From NCBI GenBank assembly GCA_025060695.1, contig JANXBH010000011.1:1-57970 (forward strand): a DNA stretch of 57,970 nt. The letters run 5' to 3'. The notes under the pieces were generated by a model, which did no database searches, was not told the DNA's origin, and saw only the letters and a list, made by a program, of their open reading frames with translations. Positions 44,612 to 54,057 of the stretch are shown here, one piece after another. The number at the start of each line of letters is the position of its first letter. Position 1 is the first letter of the stretch. Source of the DNA: Caldifarciminota bacterium. GTDB taxonomy: Bacteria > Hydrothermota > Hydrothermia > LBFQ01 > DSFT01. The position numbers were made by a program, and so were the translations under genes.

Positions 44612-45449
44612 CGTATTTTTTTATATATGCCTTTGCGACTTCCCTTGAGCACTTTCTTATTCTTGAAATATATATTGTCCTTTGAGAGGGTGAAATAGAA
44701 CCCCTTGCATCTAAAATATTAAATACATGTGATAATTTTATAACAAAGTCATATGCAGGAAAAATAAGTCCTAAATCTAACATTCTAAAAACTTCTTTTT
44801 CATATGAATCAAATAGTTTTTTATAAAACTCCACATCCGCATAGTCAAAATTAAAATAGCAAAATTCCCTTTCAAAGTCTTTATAAATTTCTCCCCAAGT
44901 ATAGTCCTTATTCCACTTTATATCGAATATACTATCTACACCTTGTATAAACATTGCTAATCTTTCAAGTCCATAAGTAATTTCAACTGCGGGAATTTTC
45001 AGGTCAATTGAGCCTGACTGCTGAAAATAAGTAAATTGAGTTATTTCAAGTCCATCTATCCATACTTCCCAACCTATTCCCCATGCTCCGAGTGTAGGAC
45101 TTTCCCAGTCATCCTCTACAAATCTTAAATCATGTTTTTGAATATCTATTCCAATTGCTTTTAGCGAATCAATGTAAATATCTATTACATTATCTTCAGG
45201 TGGTTTTAAAATTACTTGAAATTGATAGTATTGTTGAACACGGTTAGGATTTTCTGCATACCTTCCGTCCTTTGGCCTTCTTGTAGGTTCAATATATGCA
45301 GTCCTCCAAGGTTTTTTATCTAAAACTCTTAAAAATGTTGCAATGTTAAAAGTAGCAGCTCCAAGCTCAGAATTATATGGTTCAAATATTAAACAATTTT
45401 TACTTTTCCAATAATTCTTTAAGCTTAGTATTATATCCTCAAAATACAT
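44604..45449 (-). CDS. glyQ: Glycyl-tRNA synthetase alpha subunit
   Basis: 281 residues from ATG 45449; a TTG at 45455 is possible. [38 protein letters not shown] in parts and [22 protein letters not shown] are diagnostic for the alpha chain of the bacterial alpha2-beta2 enzyme. The beta subunit gene glyS is not adjacent, which is unusual. The start overlaps the end of ridA. Confidence 0.97.
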   Translation of the reverse strand: MYFEDIILSLKNYWKSKNCLIFEPYNSELGAATFNIATFLRVLDKKPWRTAYIEPTRRPKDGRYAENPNRVQQYYQFQVILKPPEDNVIDIYIDSLKAIGIDIQKHDLRFVEDDWESPTLGAWGIGWEVWIDGLEITQFTYFQQSGSIDLKIPAVEITYGLERLAMFIQGVDSIFDIKWNKDYTWGEIYKDFEREFCYFNFDYADVEFYKKLFDSYEKEVFRMLDLGLIFPAYDFVIKLSHVFNILDARGSISPSQRTIYISRIRKCSREVAKAYIKKYDE

Positions 45450-45810
45450 ATGCAATTGCTTCTATTTCAATTAAGGCACCTTTTGGAAGCCTTGAAACTT
45501 GAACTGTAGTTCTTGCAGGATATGGCTTTTTAAAATATTCCTCGTAAATTTCATTTACTTTCCGAAAATCATCTAAATTTACCAAGAATATAGTAGTTTT
45601 TACCACGTTATCCAAACTTAAATTTATTGATTTTAATATTTCTTGTATATTTTCAATTGCCTGCCTTGTTTGCTCTTCTATATTCCCTTTTAGTTCGCCG
45701 TTTTTATCTTTACCAATTTGACCGCTTATATATATCCAGTCGTATACTCTTATTGCTAAACTATATGGACCTATAGGCTTTAAATTTGGGAGTTTTATTT
45801 CTTCTTTCAT
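45439..45810 (-). CDS. ridA: RidA-family reactive intermediate deaminase
   Basis: 123 residues. [19 protein letters not shown] and [23 protein letters not shown] contain the family's key Arg and Glu. RidA hydrolyses reactive enamines and imines made by PLP enzymes. It leads the ridA-glyQ-M23 operon; a -10-like box ends 9 nt upstream. Confidence 0.96.
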   Translation of the reverse strand: MKEEIKLPNLKPIGPYSLAIRVYDWIYISGQIGKDKNGELKGNIEEQTRQAIENIQEILKSINLSLDNVVKTTIFLVNLDDFRKVNEIYEEYFKKPYPARTTVQVSRLPKGALIEIEAIAYVF

Positions 45811-45817
45811 AGTTTTG

Positions 45818-45828
45818 AAATTTTAAAG
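45818..45828 (-). promoter_or_regulatory. -10-like box for ridA operon
   Basis: Minus strand CTTTAAAATTT, core ending 9 nt before the ridA ATG. It sits in the 19-bp gap behind valS. Confidence 0.6.
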
Positions 45829-45829
45829 C

Positions 45830-48394
45830 TTAGTATAATATTTTCTTCAGTTTATTTATTTTATCTTCAAGTTCTAAAAGTTTATTTTTTTGATTTTCTA
45901 TTACGTCCTTTGGTGCCTTGTTTAAAAACTCCTGATTATTTAACTTATCGTTTATAGACTTGTGTATTTTTATAATTTTTTCAAGCTCATTTATTAGCCT
46001 TTCTCTTTCTTTTTCAAAGTCTATATTTGGAAATTCTAAAAATCCTAAAAATCCTTCTAATGCAACTATTCCATAGTTTTTTAATTTTTCATTAGTTTCT
46101 TGAAGCTCCTTTATTCCTCCAAGTAATTTTAAAATTCTAAAATTTTCCTCTATAATTTTTCTATTCTCCTGGCTTGTTTCGTATATATGAACATAAAGCT
46201 TTAAATCTCTTAAAGTTTGAACTTTAAATAGTCCCTTTATCTCCCTGATTTCGTCAATAATTTTCTTTATAAATTCAAACTTCTTTGCATCTTCGTCTAA
46301 ATTATCAAGTTCAATTATATCGGGAAATTCCTCCTGCATTATAGATAGTTTCTTTTTAAGTGGAAATTTTTGATAAAGCTCCTCTGTAATAAATGGCATA
46401 TATGGGTGATGTAGTTTTAAAATATTTTGAAATATAAATATTGCATTTGAAATTGCATAGGTTTTATCTTCTCTTGTTTTCGTTGCTTCAATATACCAGT
46501 CCGCAAATTTATGCCAAGTAAAATCGTATAATAGTTTTGCGGTATTATTAAACTCAAAACTTTCTATTCCACTTTTTACTTCTTTTATCAATTTATTAAA
46601 CTCCGATATAATCCACTTGTCTTCAATTTTTAAAACTTTTAATGGTTCATACTTATCTTCAAAATTTAAAAACAAGAATCTTGCAATATTCCATATCTTA
46701 TTTGCATAGTTTCTTCCAACTTCCATATACTTTTCAGAAAATCTTACATCTTGACCTTCTGGTGTAATAAGCATAAGACCAATTCTAACTCCATCTACTG
46801 AATATTTTTCAAATAATTCTAATGGTTCGGGTGAATTTCCAAGACTTTTTGACATTTTTCTTCCCTTTTCATCTCTAACTAATCCATGTAAATATACTTT
46901 TTTAAAGGGAACTTCATTTTTAAAAAATAAACTCATTACTATCATTCTTGCAACCCAGAAAAATAGTATATCCCATCCAGTTATTAACACACTTGTAGGA
47001 AAGAAAGCTTTCATTTCTTTAGCTTCATTTGGCCAGCCAAGTGTTGCAATTGGCCAAAGTGCAGAACTAAACCAAGTATCTAATACATCCTCTTCATTTT
47101 CTAAAGGTATTTTATGACCCCACCATATTTGCCTAGATATTGCCCAGTCTTTTATATTATCCCACCAGTTAAAGTAAATCTTCTTCCCATACTCAGGAAT
47201 AATCTCTATTATATTATCTTCTACTACCTTTTTTGCAATGTCTTTAAAAGCACTTAGTTTTAAAAACCATTGCTCGGAAATTATAGGCTCAACTATTGTT
47301 TCACATCTATAGCAAACACCAACATTATACTTATAGCTTTCAATCTTTTCAATAAATCCATTTTCCGCTAATTTTTTTACTATTTCTTCTCTTGCTTTAA
47401 ATCTATCTAAATTCTTAAAAATTCCTGCATTTTCATTTAATCTTCCATCGTAGTTCATAATTAATACCATAGGTAATTTATATTTCTTGCCAATTTCAAA
47501 GTCATCCTTGTCATGTGCAGGTGTAATCTTTACCGCTCCTGTCCCAAATTCCATATCTACAAATTCATCCTCCATAATTTCAATTTCATTTTCTACATGA
47601 TTTCTAAAGTAGTCAAATCTTTGCCATTCTACTAATGGCAACTTTACTTTTTTGCCTACAAAATGCTTATATCTTGTATCATTTGGATTTATAGCTATTG
47701 CGATATCTCCTAAATACGTTTCAGGTCTAGTGGTTGCGACTACTATATATTCGCTTGAATTTAAGACTGGATATCTAATATAGTATAACTTTCCATTTAT
47801 TTCCTTATCTTCAACTTCATCATTTGATAAGGTAGTATAACATCTTGGACACCAGTTTACAATATAAAGTCCCTTATAAATTAAACCACTTTCATATAAC
47901 CTTTTAAATGCATATATTACCGCATTATAATAGTCTTCATCCATCGTAAATTTAATTCTTGACCAATCCGCACTAATTCCAAGTTTCTTTAACTGATTTA
48001 TAATAATACTTCCATAATCCTCTTTCCATTTCCATATTCTTTTTATAAATTCTTCTTTTCCAATTTCATGTCTAGTTTTTCCTTCTTTTAATAGTTCCCT
48101 CTCTACTACATTTTGTGTAGCTATGCCTGCATGGTCAGTCCCAGGTTGCCAAAGCACTTCATAACCTATCATTCTATAGTATCTTGCAAGTATATCTTGA
48201 ATAGTATTATTTAGTAAATGACCCATATGTATTCTACCTGTAATATTCGGTGGTGGCATCATAATAGAAAATGGACTTTTCCCTTTTTCTAAAACATTTT
48301 CCGGATTTGCTCTAAATAATTCGTTTTCAAGCCAAAAATTGTATATTCTCTCCTCTATCTCATTATATTCGTATGTTTTTGGAAGTTGTATCAT
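45830..48394 (-). CDS. valS: Valyl-tRNA synthetase
   Basis: 854 residues. The class I motifs are NITGRIHMGHLLNN (HIGH-type) and GRKMSKSLGNSPEP (KMSKS). An editing domain lies between, with TTRPETYLGD and a tRNA-binding C-terminal coil from about 790. Charging of tRNA-Val. It overlaps bioY by 4 nt and ends the five-gene minus-strand operon. Confidence 0.98.
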   Translation of the reverse strand: MIQLPKTYEYNEIEERIYNFWLENELFRANPENVLEKGKSPFSIMMPPPNITGRIHMGHLLNNTIQDILARYYRMIGYEVLWQPGTDHAGIATQNVVERELLKEGKTRHEIGKEEFIKRIWKWKEDYGSIIINQLKKLGISADWSRIKFTMDEDYYNAVIYAFKRLYESGLIYKGLYIVNWCPRCYTTLSNDEVEDKEINGKLYYIRYPVLNSSEYIVVATTRPETYLGDIAIAINPNDTRYKHFVGKKVKLPLVEWQRFDYFRNHVENEIEIMEDEFVDMEFGTGAVKITPAHDKDDFEIGKKYKLPMVLIMNYDGRLNENAGIFKNLDRFKAREEIVKKLAENGFIEKIESYKYNVGVCYRCETIVEPIISEQWFLKLSAFKDIAKKVVEDNIIEIIPEYGKKIYFNWWDNIKDWAISRQIWWGHKIPLENEEDVLDTWFSSALWPIATLGWPNEAKEMKAFFPTSVLITGWDILFFWVARMIVMSLFFKNEVPFKKVYLHGLVRDEKGRKMSKSLGNSPEPLELFEKYSVDGVRIGLMLITPEGQDVRFSEKYMEVGRNYANKIWNIARFLFLNFEDKYEPLKVLKIEDKWIISEFNKLIKEVKSGIESFEFNNTAKLLYDFTWHKFADWYIEATKTREDKTYAISNAIFIFQNILKLHHPYMPFITEELYQKFPLKKKLSIMQEEFPDIIELDNLDEDAKKFEFIKKIIDEIREIKGLFKVQTLRDLKLYVHIYETSQENRKIIEENFRILKLLGGIKELQETNEKLKNYGIVALEGFLGFLEFPNIDFEKERERLINELEKIIKIHKSINDKLNNQEFLNKAPKDVIENQKNKLLELEDKINKLKKILY

Positions 48395-48921
48395 CTTTTA
48401 CTTATTGGAATAATTGAAAGAATTATAATTTTAATGAAATCACCTATAATAAATGGAAGAAAACCCATTTTAAATGCATTTTCAATACCTACAAAAATTG
48501 AAAGCCACAAACTTCCAATAATTAATATATAAAGACTTGTTAAAAGAAGGGCAAAGAATCTTGGAACATATCTTAAAAGAAACTTTAAAATAAAAACTAC
48601 AAATATCCAAGATAGAATATATCCACCTGTTGGACCAAGTATTACATTAATACCACCCTTAAAGTTGGCAAACACAGGGAAACCCAAAGCTCCCTCTATG
48701 ATATATGCAATTATACTATAAAAAGCCCACTCTTTTGGAAGTATTAAAGATATTAGTAAAATAGTAAATGTTTGACCTGTAATGGGAACAGGTGTAAATG
48801 GTAAGTTTATGGATATTTGTGCGGAAAGGAAGATTAAGAAACTTGAAATTATTACTAAAATAACTTTATATACTATATTTACCTTCAGCCATATGTTTTC
48901 AAGAACTATATCAGCTTTCAT
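48391..48921 (-). CDS. bioY: Biotin transporter BioY
   Basis: 176 residues, with about six membrane helices. FTPVPITGQTFTILL and GPTGGYILSW are BioY signatures; it is the S-component of an ECF or stand-alone biotin importer. BirA, which attaches biotin, is encoded at 54417. No biotin synthesis gene is in the window, so uptake may be the route, which is inference. It overlaps its neighbours by 4 nt on each side. Confidence 0.95.
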   Translation of the reverse strand: MKADIVLENIWLKVNIVYKVILVIISSFLIFLSAQISINLPFTPVPITGQTFTILLISLILPKEWAFYSIIAYIIEGALGFPVFANFKGGINVILGPTGGYILSWIFVVFILKFLLRYVPRFFALLLTSLYILIIGSLWLSIFVGIENAFKMGFLPFIIGDFIKIIILSIIPISKR

Positions 48922-50012
48922 ACTTTAAATCTTAAAATTGCTCCTACTTGATATGCTATTAGTTCATTTAATTCTTGAGTATGTGCAACTTCTATCTTGC
49001 CTTGACTTTCAATAACTGCATCTACTATATAATCTACTATATCTTTTACTTTTTCTATATCATCACACGGAAAGTCTAATTCTTTATGATAAAATACACC
49101 ATTTGAATGACAAACATAACCTTCATGTGAAAAATTCGGATTTATTATTAAAGTCCTTATATTATGCATTAAAGCATGTTTTATGACATTTTCTAATCCT
49201 ACTACTGCTAAGTTATATCCCGCCTTTTCTCTAAATTCCTCAAATACTCCTTTTTCTTCCTCAATATCAATTTCTGATAGTTTTTCAAGAAGTTTATTTA
49301 AAAGCTCATTTTTACTACTATTATTTAAACTAATAAAACCCTTAAATATACCTTTTGTCCTTTTTGAAAGATAATCAGATACGATATTTTTACTTTTTTC
49401 GTCAGGACTTGATATAAATAATCTGTCTATTTGAAATTTACTTACAATTTCCTCTATTCTATCTGCAATATACCTTGAGAGTCTTTTTTCTTCTTCATTT
49501 ATAACGCTATCAATATTTTGACCACCTATAGTTCTTAAAACTTGCCTTCCTTCTCTCATTGAAGTCCTATAAACTCCACTTTCAAAATGTGGCTTAATGT
49601 AGTCTAAATCTTCACTTATAGCTTGAAACTTATTACTACTAATAATGTATGACTTAAATTCTTTCTTTGAGTAGGATACTATAAGGTTATTTCCAAACTC
49701 ACTTTCAAGATAGTTTAAATACTTATCATATGGATTTCTTGAAACGACTATTTTGTTTGGCAGTTTAAATGGAAACCCCTTTATTTTTAATTCTTTATTT
49801 GATACATTGTAAAATATTGCAATGGAATATACAGGCAGTCCTGTTTCACTTTCTATATAGTTGGTGTTCTTTATAATTTCAGCTATTTCTTCAAGTTCTT
49901 TTTTATACTCTTCATATTCCTTTATGAGATTTTTATAGTTAATTAAATATCTTGGTGGTTTGTCCCCTCTTTCCTCAGGTGTTGTAGAAAGGTAGATGTT
50001 AATATATTTCAT
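48918..50012 (-). CDS. Bacterial eRF1-like (baeRF) family protein
   Basis: 364 residues. The C-terminal third resembles eRF1 domain 3 as found in bacterial eRF1-like families: GLENVIKHALMHNIRTLII, then ELNELIAYQVGAILRF. The middle part (about 145-250) looks like an eRF1 domain 2 (Sokolova-type fold), with RQVLRTIGGQNIDS possibly holding its loop. Members are proposed to act in ribosome rescue. I see no clear GGQ, only GGQN near residue 169, which may be chance. The name is by motif only. Confidence 0.7.
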   Translation of the reverse strand: MKYINIYLSTTPEERGDKPPRYLINYKNLIKEYEEYKKELEEIAEIIKNTNYIESETGLPVYSIAIFYNVSNKELKIKGFPFKLPNKIVVSRNPYDKYLNYLESEFGNNLIVSYSKKEFKSYIISSNKFQAISEDLDYIKPHFESGVYRTSMREGRQVLRTIGGQNIDSVINEEEKRLSRYIADRIEEIVSKFQIDRLFISSPDEKSKNIVSDYLSKRTKGIFKGFISLNNSSKNELLNKLLEKLSEIDIEEEKGVFEEFREKAGYNLAVVGLENVIKHALMHNIRTLIINPNFSHEGYVCHSNGVFYHKELDFPCDDIEKVKDIVDYIVDAVIESQGKIEVAHTQELNELIAYQVGAILRFKV

Positions 50013-50589
50013 ATATACCCCCCTTTATTTGTTTCTCCATAGGCTCCTCATCCCTATATCCACAATTTAAAACAAAAGCTATTTTCCATTTATTATTATC
50101 CATCCTTAAATATCCTTCAATAAGCTCTTTTTCTACACTTTTACTTGAAAATGTAATAGAACCAGTATCAAGCCCTTCAGCTTTTGCTTGTATCATTATT
50201 GCTTGTGCTATTATCCAACTCACATTCCAGTTATAAATATTATCTGTATCAGTTAATCCTATAAATAGAATAGGTGCTCCTCCAAGCGTATTTATAAAGT
50301 TCTTCATATATTCCCTATACCAGTCCTTTAGTTCGTCAGGGACCATATTATGTAAAATAGCCAAGTCTTTCGCAATTGAATATGTTTGCCTCATTATCCT
50401 TACAGCCTTTTCTCTTGCTTCATATTCCAATATCACGAGTTCAAATGGAATTGGAAAGTCTTGTAAAATAAAGTATGGAACTTCAACTATTCTTCTTATT
50501 AGATCTTTTGTTGGAGCATCAGGTTTATACTTTCTTATAGTTCTTCTTTCTTTTATAGTATCAAATACAAAACTTGAAAGCTTATTCAT
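49999..50589 (-). CDS. Nitroreductase-family protein (second of a pair)
   Basis: 196 residues. IKERRTIRKYKPDAP at the N-terminus and the helical core SWIIAQAIMIQAKAEGLDTG match FMN-dependent nitroreductases. It overlaps the baeRF gene by 14 nt and the other nitroreductase by 1 nt. Since members are dimers, two adjacent divergent copies could form a heterodimer; this is inference. Confidence 0.88.
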   Translation of the reverse strand: MNKLSSFVFDTIKERRTIRKYKPDAPTKDLIRRIVEVPYFILQDFPIPFELVILEYEAREKAVRIMRQTYSIAKDLAILHNMVPDELKDWYREYMKNFINTLGGAPILFIGLTDTDNIYNWNVSWIIAQAIMIQAKAEGLDTGSITFSSKSVEKELIEGYLRMDNNKWKIAFVLNCGYRDEEPMEKQIKGGIYEIY

Positions 50590-51089
50590 TACTCAATCCT
50601 CCATATAACATTCCTTTGGGCTTGTTTAGGTTCTACCTTTTGTGCAGAATATCCAAAGAATACAATTGCACTAAGTATATATTCCTCATTTTTTATATTA
50701 AAATCTCTATATATACTCTCTTTGAGTTCTTCGTTTACCTGAAATACTATATCATAAGTTATTCCATAGCTAATTGCTTGAAGGACCATGTTGTAAATTG
50801 ATGCGAAGGTTGAACCAAAGTTCGTTAATTGATTATAGTAATCCTTTACTTTTGGAGAAAAGCAAAGGACTACACAACTTGAATTACTATCTAATTTTCT
50901 TGATATACTAAGTGCTTTATTTCCTAAAATTCCGATAAATTTCCAAGGCTGTGGTGGATTTAAACCATAGGGTGCATATGTTCCTGCATCTAAAATTTTT
51001 TTTAAAGTCTCTTTATCTATTGGTTTAGATGCAAAGTTTCTTGACCTTTTTAAAAGTCTATTTAATTCATATATAATTTTTCCTTTCAA
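50589..51089 (-). CDS. Nitroreductase-family protein (first of a pair)
   Basis: 166 residues. RSRNFASKPIDKETLKKILDAGTYAPYGLNPPQPWKF in parts is the nitroreductase start with the Pro-rich FMN loop. It is rather short. The start is TTG at 51089, since no ATG fits; the box CTTTATAATTTT, with a consensus TATAAT, ends 9 nt upstream. It leads the operon nitroreductases - baeRF - bioY - valS. Confidence 0.88.
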   Translation of the reverse strand: MKGKIIYELNRLLKRSRNFASKPIDKETLKKILDAGTYAPYGLNPPQPWKFIGILGNKALSISRKLDSNSSCVVLCFSPKVKDYYNQLTNFGSTFASIYNMVLQAISYGITYDIVFQVNEELKESIYRDFNIKNEEYILSAIVFFGYSAQKVEPKQAQRNVIWRIE

Positions 51090-51095
51090 AGTGCG

Positions 51096-51107
51096 AAAAT
51101 TATAAAG
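51096..51107 (-). promoter_or_regulatory. -10 box (TATAAT) for nitroreductase operon
   Basis: Minus strand CTTTATAATTTT contains the canonical TATAAT hexamer in the same sequence frame as TAAAAT elsewhere. This is good support that the recurrent box is a -10 element. Confidence 0.65.
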
Positions 51108-51108
51108 G

Positions 51109-51118
51109 TTTAAAATTT
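51109..51118 (+). promoter_or_regulatory. -10-like box for MBL/xer operon
   Basis: TTTAAAATTT with TAAAAT at 51111-51116, 8 nt before the ATG at 51125. Confidence 0.6.
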
Positions 51119-51124
51119 ACATAA

Positions 51125-51745
51125 ATGCAGTTTAAAAAGTTTACTCATCCAATTTTTAATTCTAATTCATATATAATATACGATAGTCAAAATTGCATAA
51201 TAGTTGACCCTACGGACATTGCTTCACAACATATAATTTATTTTGTAGAGAAAAATAATTTAAAGCCAATATGTATTGTAAATACGCATGGGCACTACGA
51301 TCATATTAGTGGTAATGATATACTTGCAAGTTATTTTAACTTAGAAATATACATTCATGAAGAAGATAGTAAATTCCTTTCTGACCCGTCATTAAATCTA
51401 TCGACTTATTATAAGGAAAAATTCGTAGTAAACTCAAAATTAAGGCATATAAATGAAAATCAGAGATTTATGAACTTTAAAATTATACACGTACCGGGTC
51501 ATACACCCGGAAGTATCTGTTTAAAGTATGAGAATATGCTTATATGCGGAGATTTGATATTTTCAGATAGTATAGGTAGGGTAGATTTACCACTTTCAAG
51601 TGAAAAGGACATGAAAATGTCATTAAAAAAGATTATGAACTATATTGATAAGAATACGATAATTCTACCAGGACATGGTAAATTTTTTTATTTAGAGAAC
51701 CTATATAGAGAAAATGAAATACTATGGAGCTTTATAAATTCTTAG
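51125..51745 (+). CDS. Metallo-beta-lactamase-fold hydrolase (glyoxalase II-like)
   Basis: 206 residues. The metal ligands are in NTHGHYDHISG, HVPGHTPGS, CGDLIFSDSIGRVDLP and LPGHGKF. The GRxDLP segment is typical of the glyoxalase II-like/YcbL subgroup. The substrate is unknown. It overlaps xer by 22 nt. Confidence 0.93.
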   Translation: MQFKKFTHPIFNSNSYIIYDSQNCIIVDPTDIASQHIIYFVEKNNLKPICIVNTHGHYDHISGNDILASYFNLEIYIHEEDSKFLSDPSLNLSTYYKEKFVVNSKLRHINENQRFMNFKIIHVPGHTPGSICLKYENMLICGDLIFSDSIGRVDLPLSSEKDMKMSLKKIMNYIDKNTIILPGHGKFFYLENLYRENEILWSFINS

Positions 51746-52614
51746 ATGAATTTATAAACTACTTGCTGTCGGAAAGAGGTTATAGTTATCATACATTAGA
51801 TGGCTATAAAAGGGATGTTGAAAAATTTATTTTCTTTATTACGATTAACGAGTATAGTATTGAGAACTTGGAAATAGATGAGATTCAAAAGTTTATAAAC
51901 TATCTTTCAAACTTAGGATTTTCTTCGTCTTCTATAGAAAGATGCATAGCAGCAATTAGAAGCTTTTTAAAGTTTTTATATACTTATTACAATATAAATG
52001 TTTCCGCAATTAGTTTTATAGAAATACCAAAAAGAGAGCAAACTATACCAGATGTAATGAGTATTGAGGAAATAGAAAGGATATTGAACCAACCTGATAT
52101 TACTACTCCAAAAGGCTTAAGAGATAGAACTCTTATTGAACTATTGTATGCAACAGGTATGAGGGTTAGTGAAGCACTTTCACTTAAGGTTTATGATGTG
52201 AATTTAGAAGATAAAGTAGTAAGAGTTTCAGGTAAAGGCAATAAAGAAAGATTTGTCCCATTTCATGAAACTGCTAAAGAATTTTTAGAGAATTATATTT
52301 ACAAAGTAAGAAAATACTTTATAAAGCATAAAGATATTGGATATTTGTTCTTAAATGCAAGGGGTGGAAGATTGTCAAGAATTGGTTTTTGGAAAATTCT
52401 AAAAGAATATGCTATGAAAGTTGGCTTAGAAGATAAGGTTCATCCGCACGTGCTTAGACATTCATTCGCTACACACATGCTAATTAATGGATGCGATTTA
52501 AGAGTATTGCAGGAAATTTTAGGACATTCGTCTATATCAACAACTCAAAGATATACTTACGTTTCAATTTCGTATTTAAAAGAGGTTCATAAAAAGTATC
52601 ATCCGAGAGCATGA
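51724..52614 (+). CDS. xerD: Tyrosine recombinase, XerC/XerD type
   Basis: 296 residues. An N-terminal SAM-like core-binding domain (YLLSERGYSYHTLDGYKRD) and catalytic domain with Arg in ATGMRVSEALSL, Lys in VSGKGNKERFVPF, HxxR in HVLRHSFATHML, a second His in LGHSSISTTQRY, and the Tyr nucleophile in that same block (RYTYVS). It resolves chromosome dimers at dif. I see no second Xer gene and no dif site in the window, and no mobile element around it, so a housekeeping role is more likely than a phage integrase. Confidence 0.92.
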   Translation: MELYKFLDEFINYLLSERGYSYHTLDGYKRDVEKFIFFITINEYSIENLEIDEIQKFINYLSNLGFSSSSIERCIAAIRSFLKFLYTYYNINVSAISFIEIPKREQTIPDVMSIEEIERILNQPDITTPKGLRDRTLIELLYATGMRVSEALSLKVYDVNLEDKVVRVSGKGNKERFVPFHETAKEFLENYIYKVRKYFIKHKDIGYLFLNARGGRLSRIGFWKILKEYAMKVGLEDKVHPHVLRHSFATHMLINGCDLRVLQEILGHSSISTTQRYTYVSISYLKEVHKKYHPRA

Positions 52615-53207
52615 GAATACTTGCCATAAATGGTTCTCCGAGAGGAAGGAAGTCCAGAACTTACTTTTTAATAGAAAAAGCTCTTGAAATATGCTATAAA
52701 TTAGGAGCAGAGGTAGAAACTATTCATCTTTCTGACTACTATATTGAACATTGTGTGGCTAACTATAGTAAAGATAGAGAAAGTTGTAATTTGGAAAATT
52801 GTATTAAGACACGCGATAGTTTTAAATTAATAATAAATAAAATGTTATATAGTGATGGAATAATATTTGGTTCTTCTGTTCATTGGTTTTCAGTTTCCTC
52901 CATAATGAAAACTCTAATAGATAGATTAACAAGTTTAGAAAATAAGGAAAAATATTTTGATGGTAAGGTTGCGGGTTTTGTAGCGGTTGCAGAAGAGGAT
53001 GGAGCTGTTAGTGCCATAGTACAAATGGTTTCGGTGTTTAACTTTATGGGATTTATAATACCACCATATGCTTTTGTTTATAGTACAGGTTATTATGAGG
53101 ACATTAGTAAGGATATTGAAGCTATTGAAGATGCTAAAAGACTTGGAAGAAACATGGTTAAATTAATTAAATTGTTAAAGCAAAGTGAACAAAGTTGGTG
53201 GGGTTAG
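52611..53207 (+). CDS. NAD(P)H-dependent FMN reductase / flavodoxin-fold protein
   Basis: 198 residues. ILAINGSPRGRKSRTYFLIEKAL is the flavin-phosphate loop, and GIIFGSSVHWFSVSSIMKTLIDR the second flavin segment. Several Cys residues around 48-65 (HCVANYSKDRESCNLENC in parts) might hold a metal cluster, as in some iron-sulfur flavoproteins. It overlaps xer by 4 nt. The function beyond redox is unknown. Confidence 0.88.
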   Translation: MRILAINGSPRGRKSRTYFLIEKALEICYKLGAEVETIHLSDYYIEHCVANYSKDRESCNLENCIKTRDSFKLIINKMLYSDGIIFGSSVHWFSVSSIMKTLIDRLTSLENKEKYFDGKVAGFVAVAEEDGAVSAIVQMVSVFNFMGFIIPPYAFVYSTGYYEDISKDIEAIEDAKRLGRNMVKLIKLLKQSEQSWWG

Positions 53208-53209
53208 AA

Positions 53210-53220
53210 CTTTAAAATTT
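53210..53220 (+). promoter_or_regulatory. -10-like box for ACT/panD/birA operon
   Basis: CTTTAAAATTT with TAAAAT at 53213-53218, 12 nt before the ATG at 53231; this is the widest gap among the likely leaderless genes. Confidence 0.55.
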
Positions 53221-53230
53221 CAAAAACTTT

Positions 53231-53704
53231 ATGCAATTAGATATTAAAACAAAAGTTGGTAAAATAGTAGTTAGAGGATTAAAAGATAAGCCTGGTATTG
53301 CAGCAGATATTTTTACAGAACTTTCAAAAAAAAATATTCAGGTGCTTTGTATTAGTTTTGATACTGCTACTAAGGGAAGAGCTGATTTAGCATTTGTAGT
53401 ATATAAAAGTCAGTTAGAAGAGGCAAAATCAAATCTATATGCATTACTATACGATGAAGATATTGAAATTCTTAGTGATGAAAGAGTAATACTGCTTATA
53501 TTTTCTGGGATAGAAGGAAATACACAACTTATAGCTGATGCTTTTAATTTAGTAGCAAGTTCAGGTGCAAATATAGAGATGATAAGCTCTTCAAGTAATG
53601 AGGTTTATTTACTAATAAAGGAAAGGCTTGTAGATTCAGTAGTTGATATGTTTAAGGCAATATATCCAAAGTCATATATAACTGTTGATAATCAAGAGAT
53701 ATGA
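53231..53704 (+). CDS. Stand-alone ACT-domain protein, aspartokinase regulatory-like
   Basis: 157 residues with two ACT-like units. VVRGLKDKPGIAADIFTELSKKNIQV and, later, LVASSGANIEMISSSSNEVYLLI match the C-terminal regulatory part of aspartokinases (the separate beta chain in some bacteria). No catalytic kinase domain is present. It is followed by panD with a 4-nt overlap, so aspartate metabolism is a reasonable theme. It could bind Lys or Thr to control an aspartokinase elsewhere; this is inference. Confidence 0.85.
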   Translation: MQLDIKTKVGKIVVRGLKDKPGIAADIFTELSKKNIQVLCISFDTATKGRADLAFVVYKSQLEEAKSNLYALLYDEDIEILSDERVILLIFSGIEGNTQLIADAFNLVASSGANIEMISSSSNEVYLLIKERLVDSVVDMFKAIYPKSYITVDNQEI

Positions 53705-54057
53705 TAAAGATTTTAAAGGCAAAGCTTCAAAATTTAACAATTTTAGATAAAAGTATACACTATGAAGGTAGTATTGGAATAGATAAAAAATTTCTTGAAA
53801 TATCTGGAATTTTACCATATGAAGAAGTATTAGTAGTTAATGTAAATAATGGTCAAAGATTTGAAACTTACGTAATTGAGGAAGAATACGGTAGCTCGCT
53901 TGTAGTATTAAGAGGTGCTGCTGCAAGACTTGGGGAAATTGGTGATAAAATTATAGTAATGGCATTTAGATATATAAAAGAGGAAGAATATAAGCTCTAT
54001 AAACCTAAAATTATTGTATTTAAGGAAAAAAATGAAATTGCCAATATTTTCATATAG
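53701..54057 (+). CDS. panD: Aspartate 1-decarboxylase proenzyme
   Basis: 118 residues. HYEGSIGID holds the Gly-Ser bond where self-cleavage makes the pyruvoyl cofactor; NNGQRFETYVI and LRGAAARLGEIGDKIIVMAF are the other conserved blocks. It turns aspartate into beta-alanine for pantothenate and CoA. It overlaps the ACT gene by 4 nt. No other pan gene is nearby. Confidence 0.93.
   Translation: MIKILKAKLQNLTILDKSIHYEGSIGIDKKFLEISGILPYEEVLVVNVNNGQRFETYVIEEEYGSSLVVLRGAAARLGEIGDKIIVMAFRYIKEEEYKLYKPKIIVFKEKNEIANIFI

Noticed and set aside
51724-52614. Tyrosine recombinase as sign of an integrated element
   Set aside because: It overlaps housekeeping genes on both sides, looks like XerC/D along its length, and no tRNA, direct repeats or phage genes flank it.
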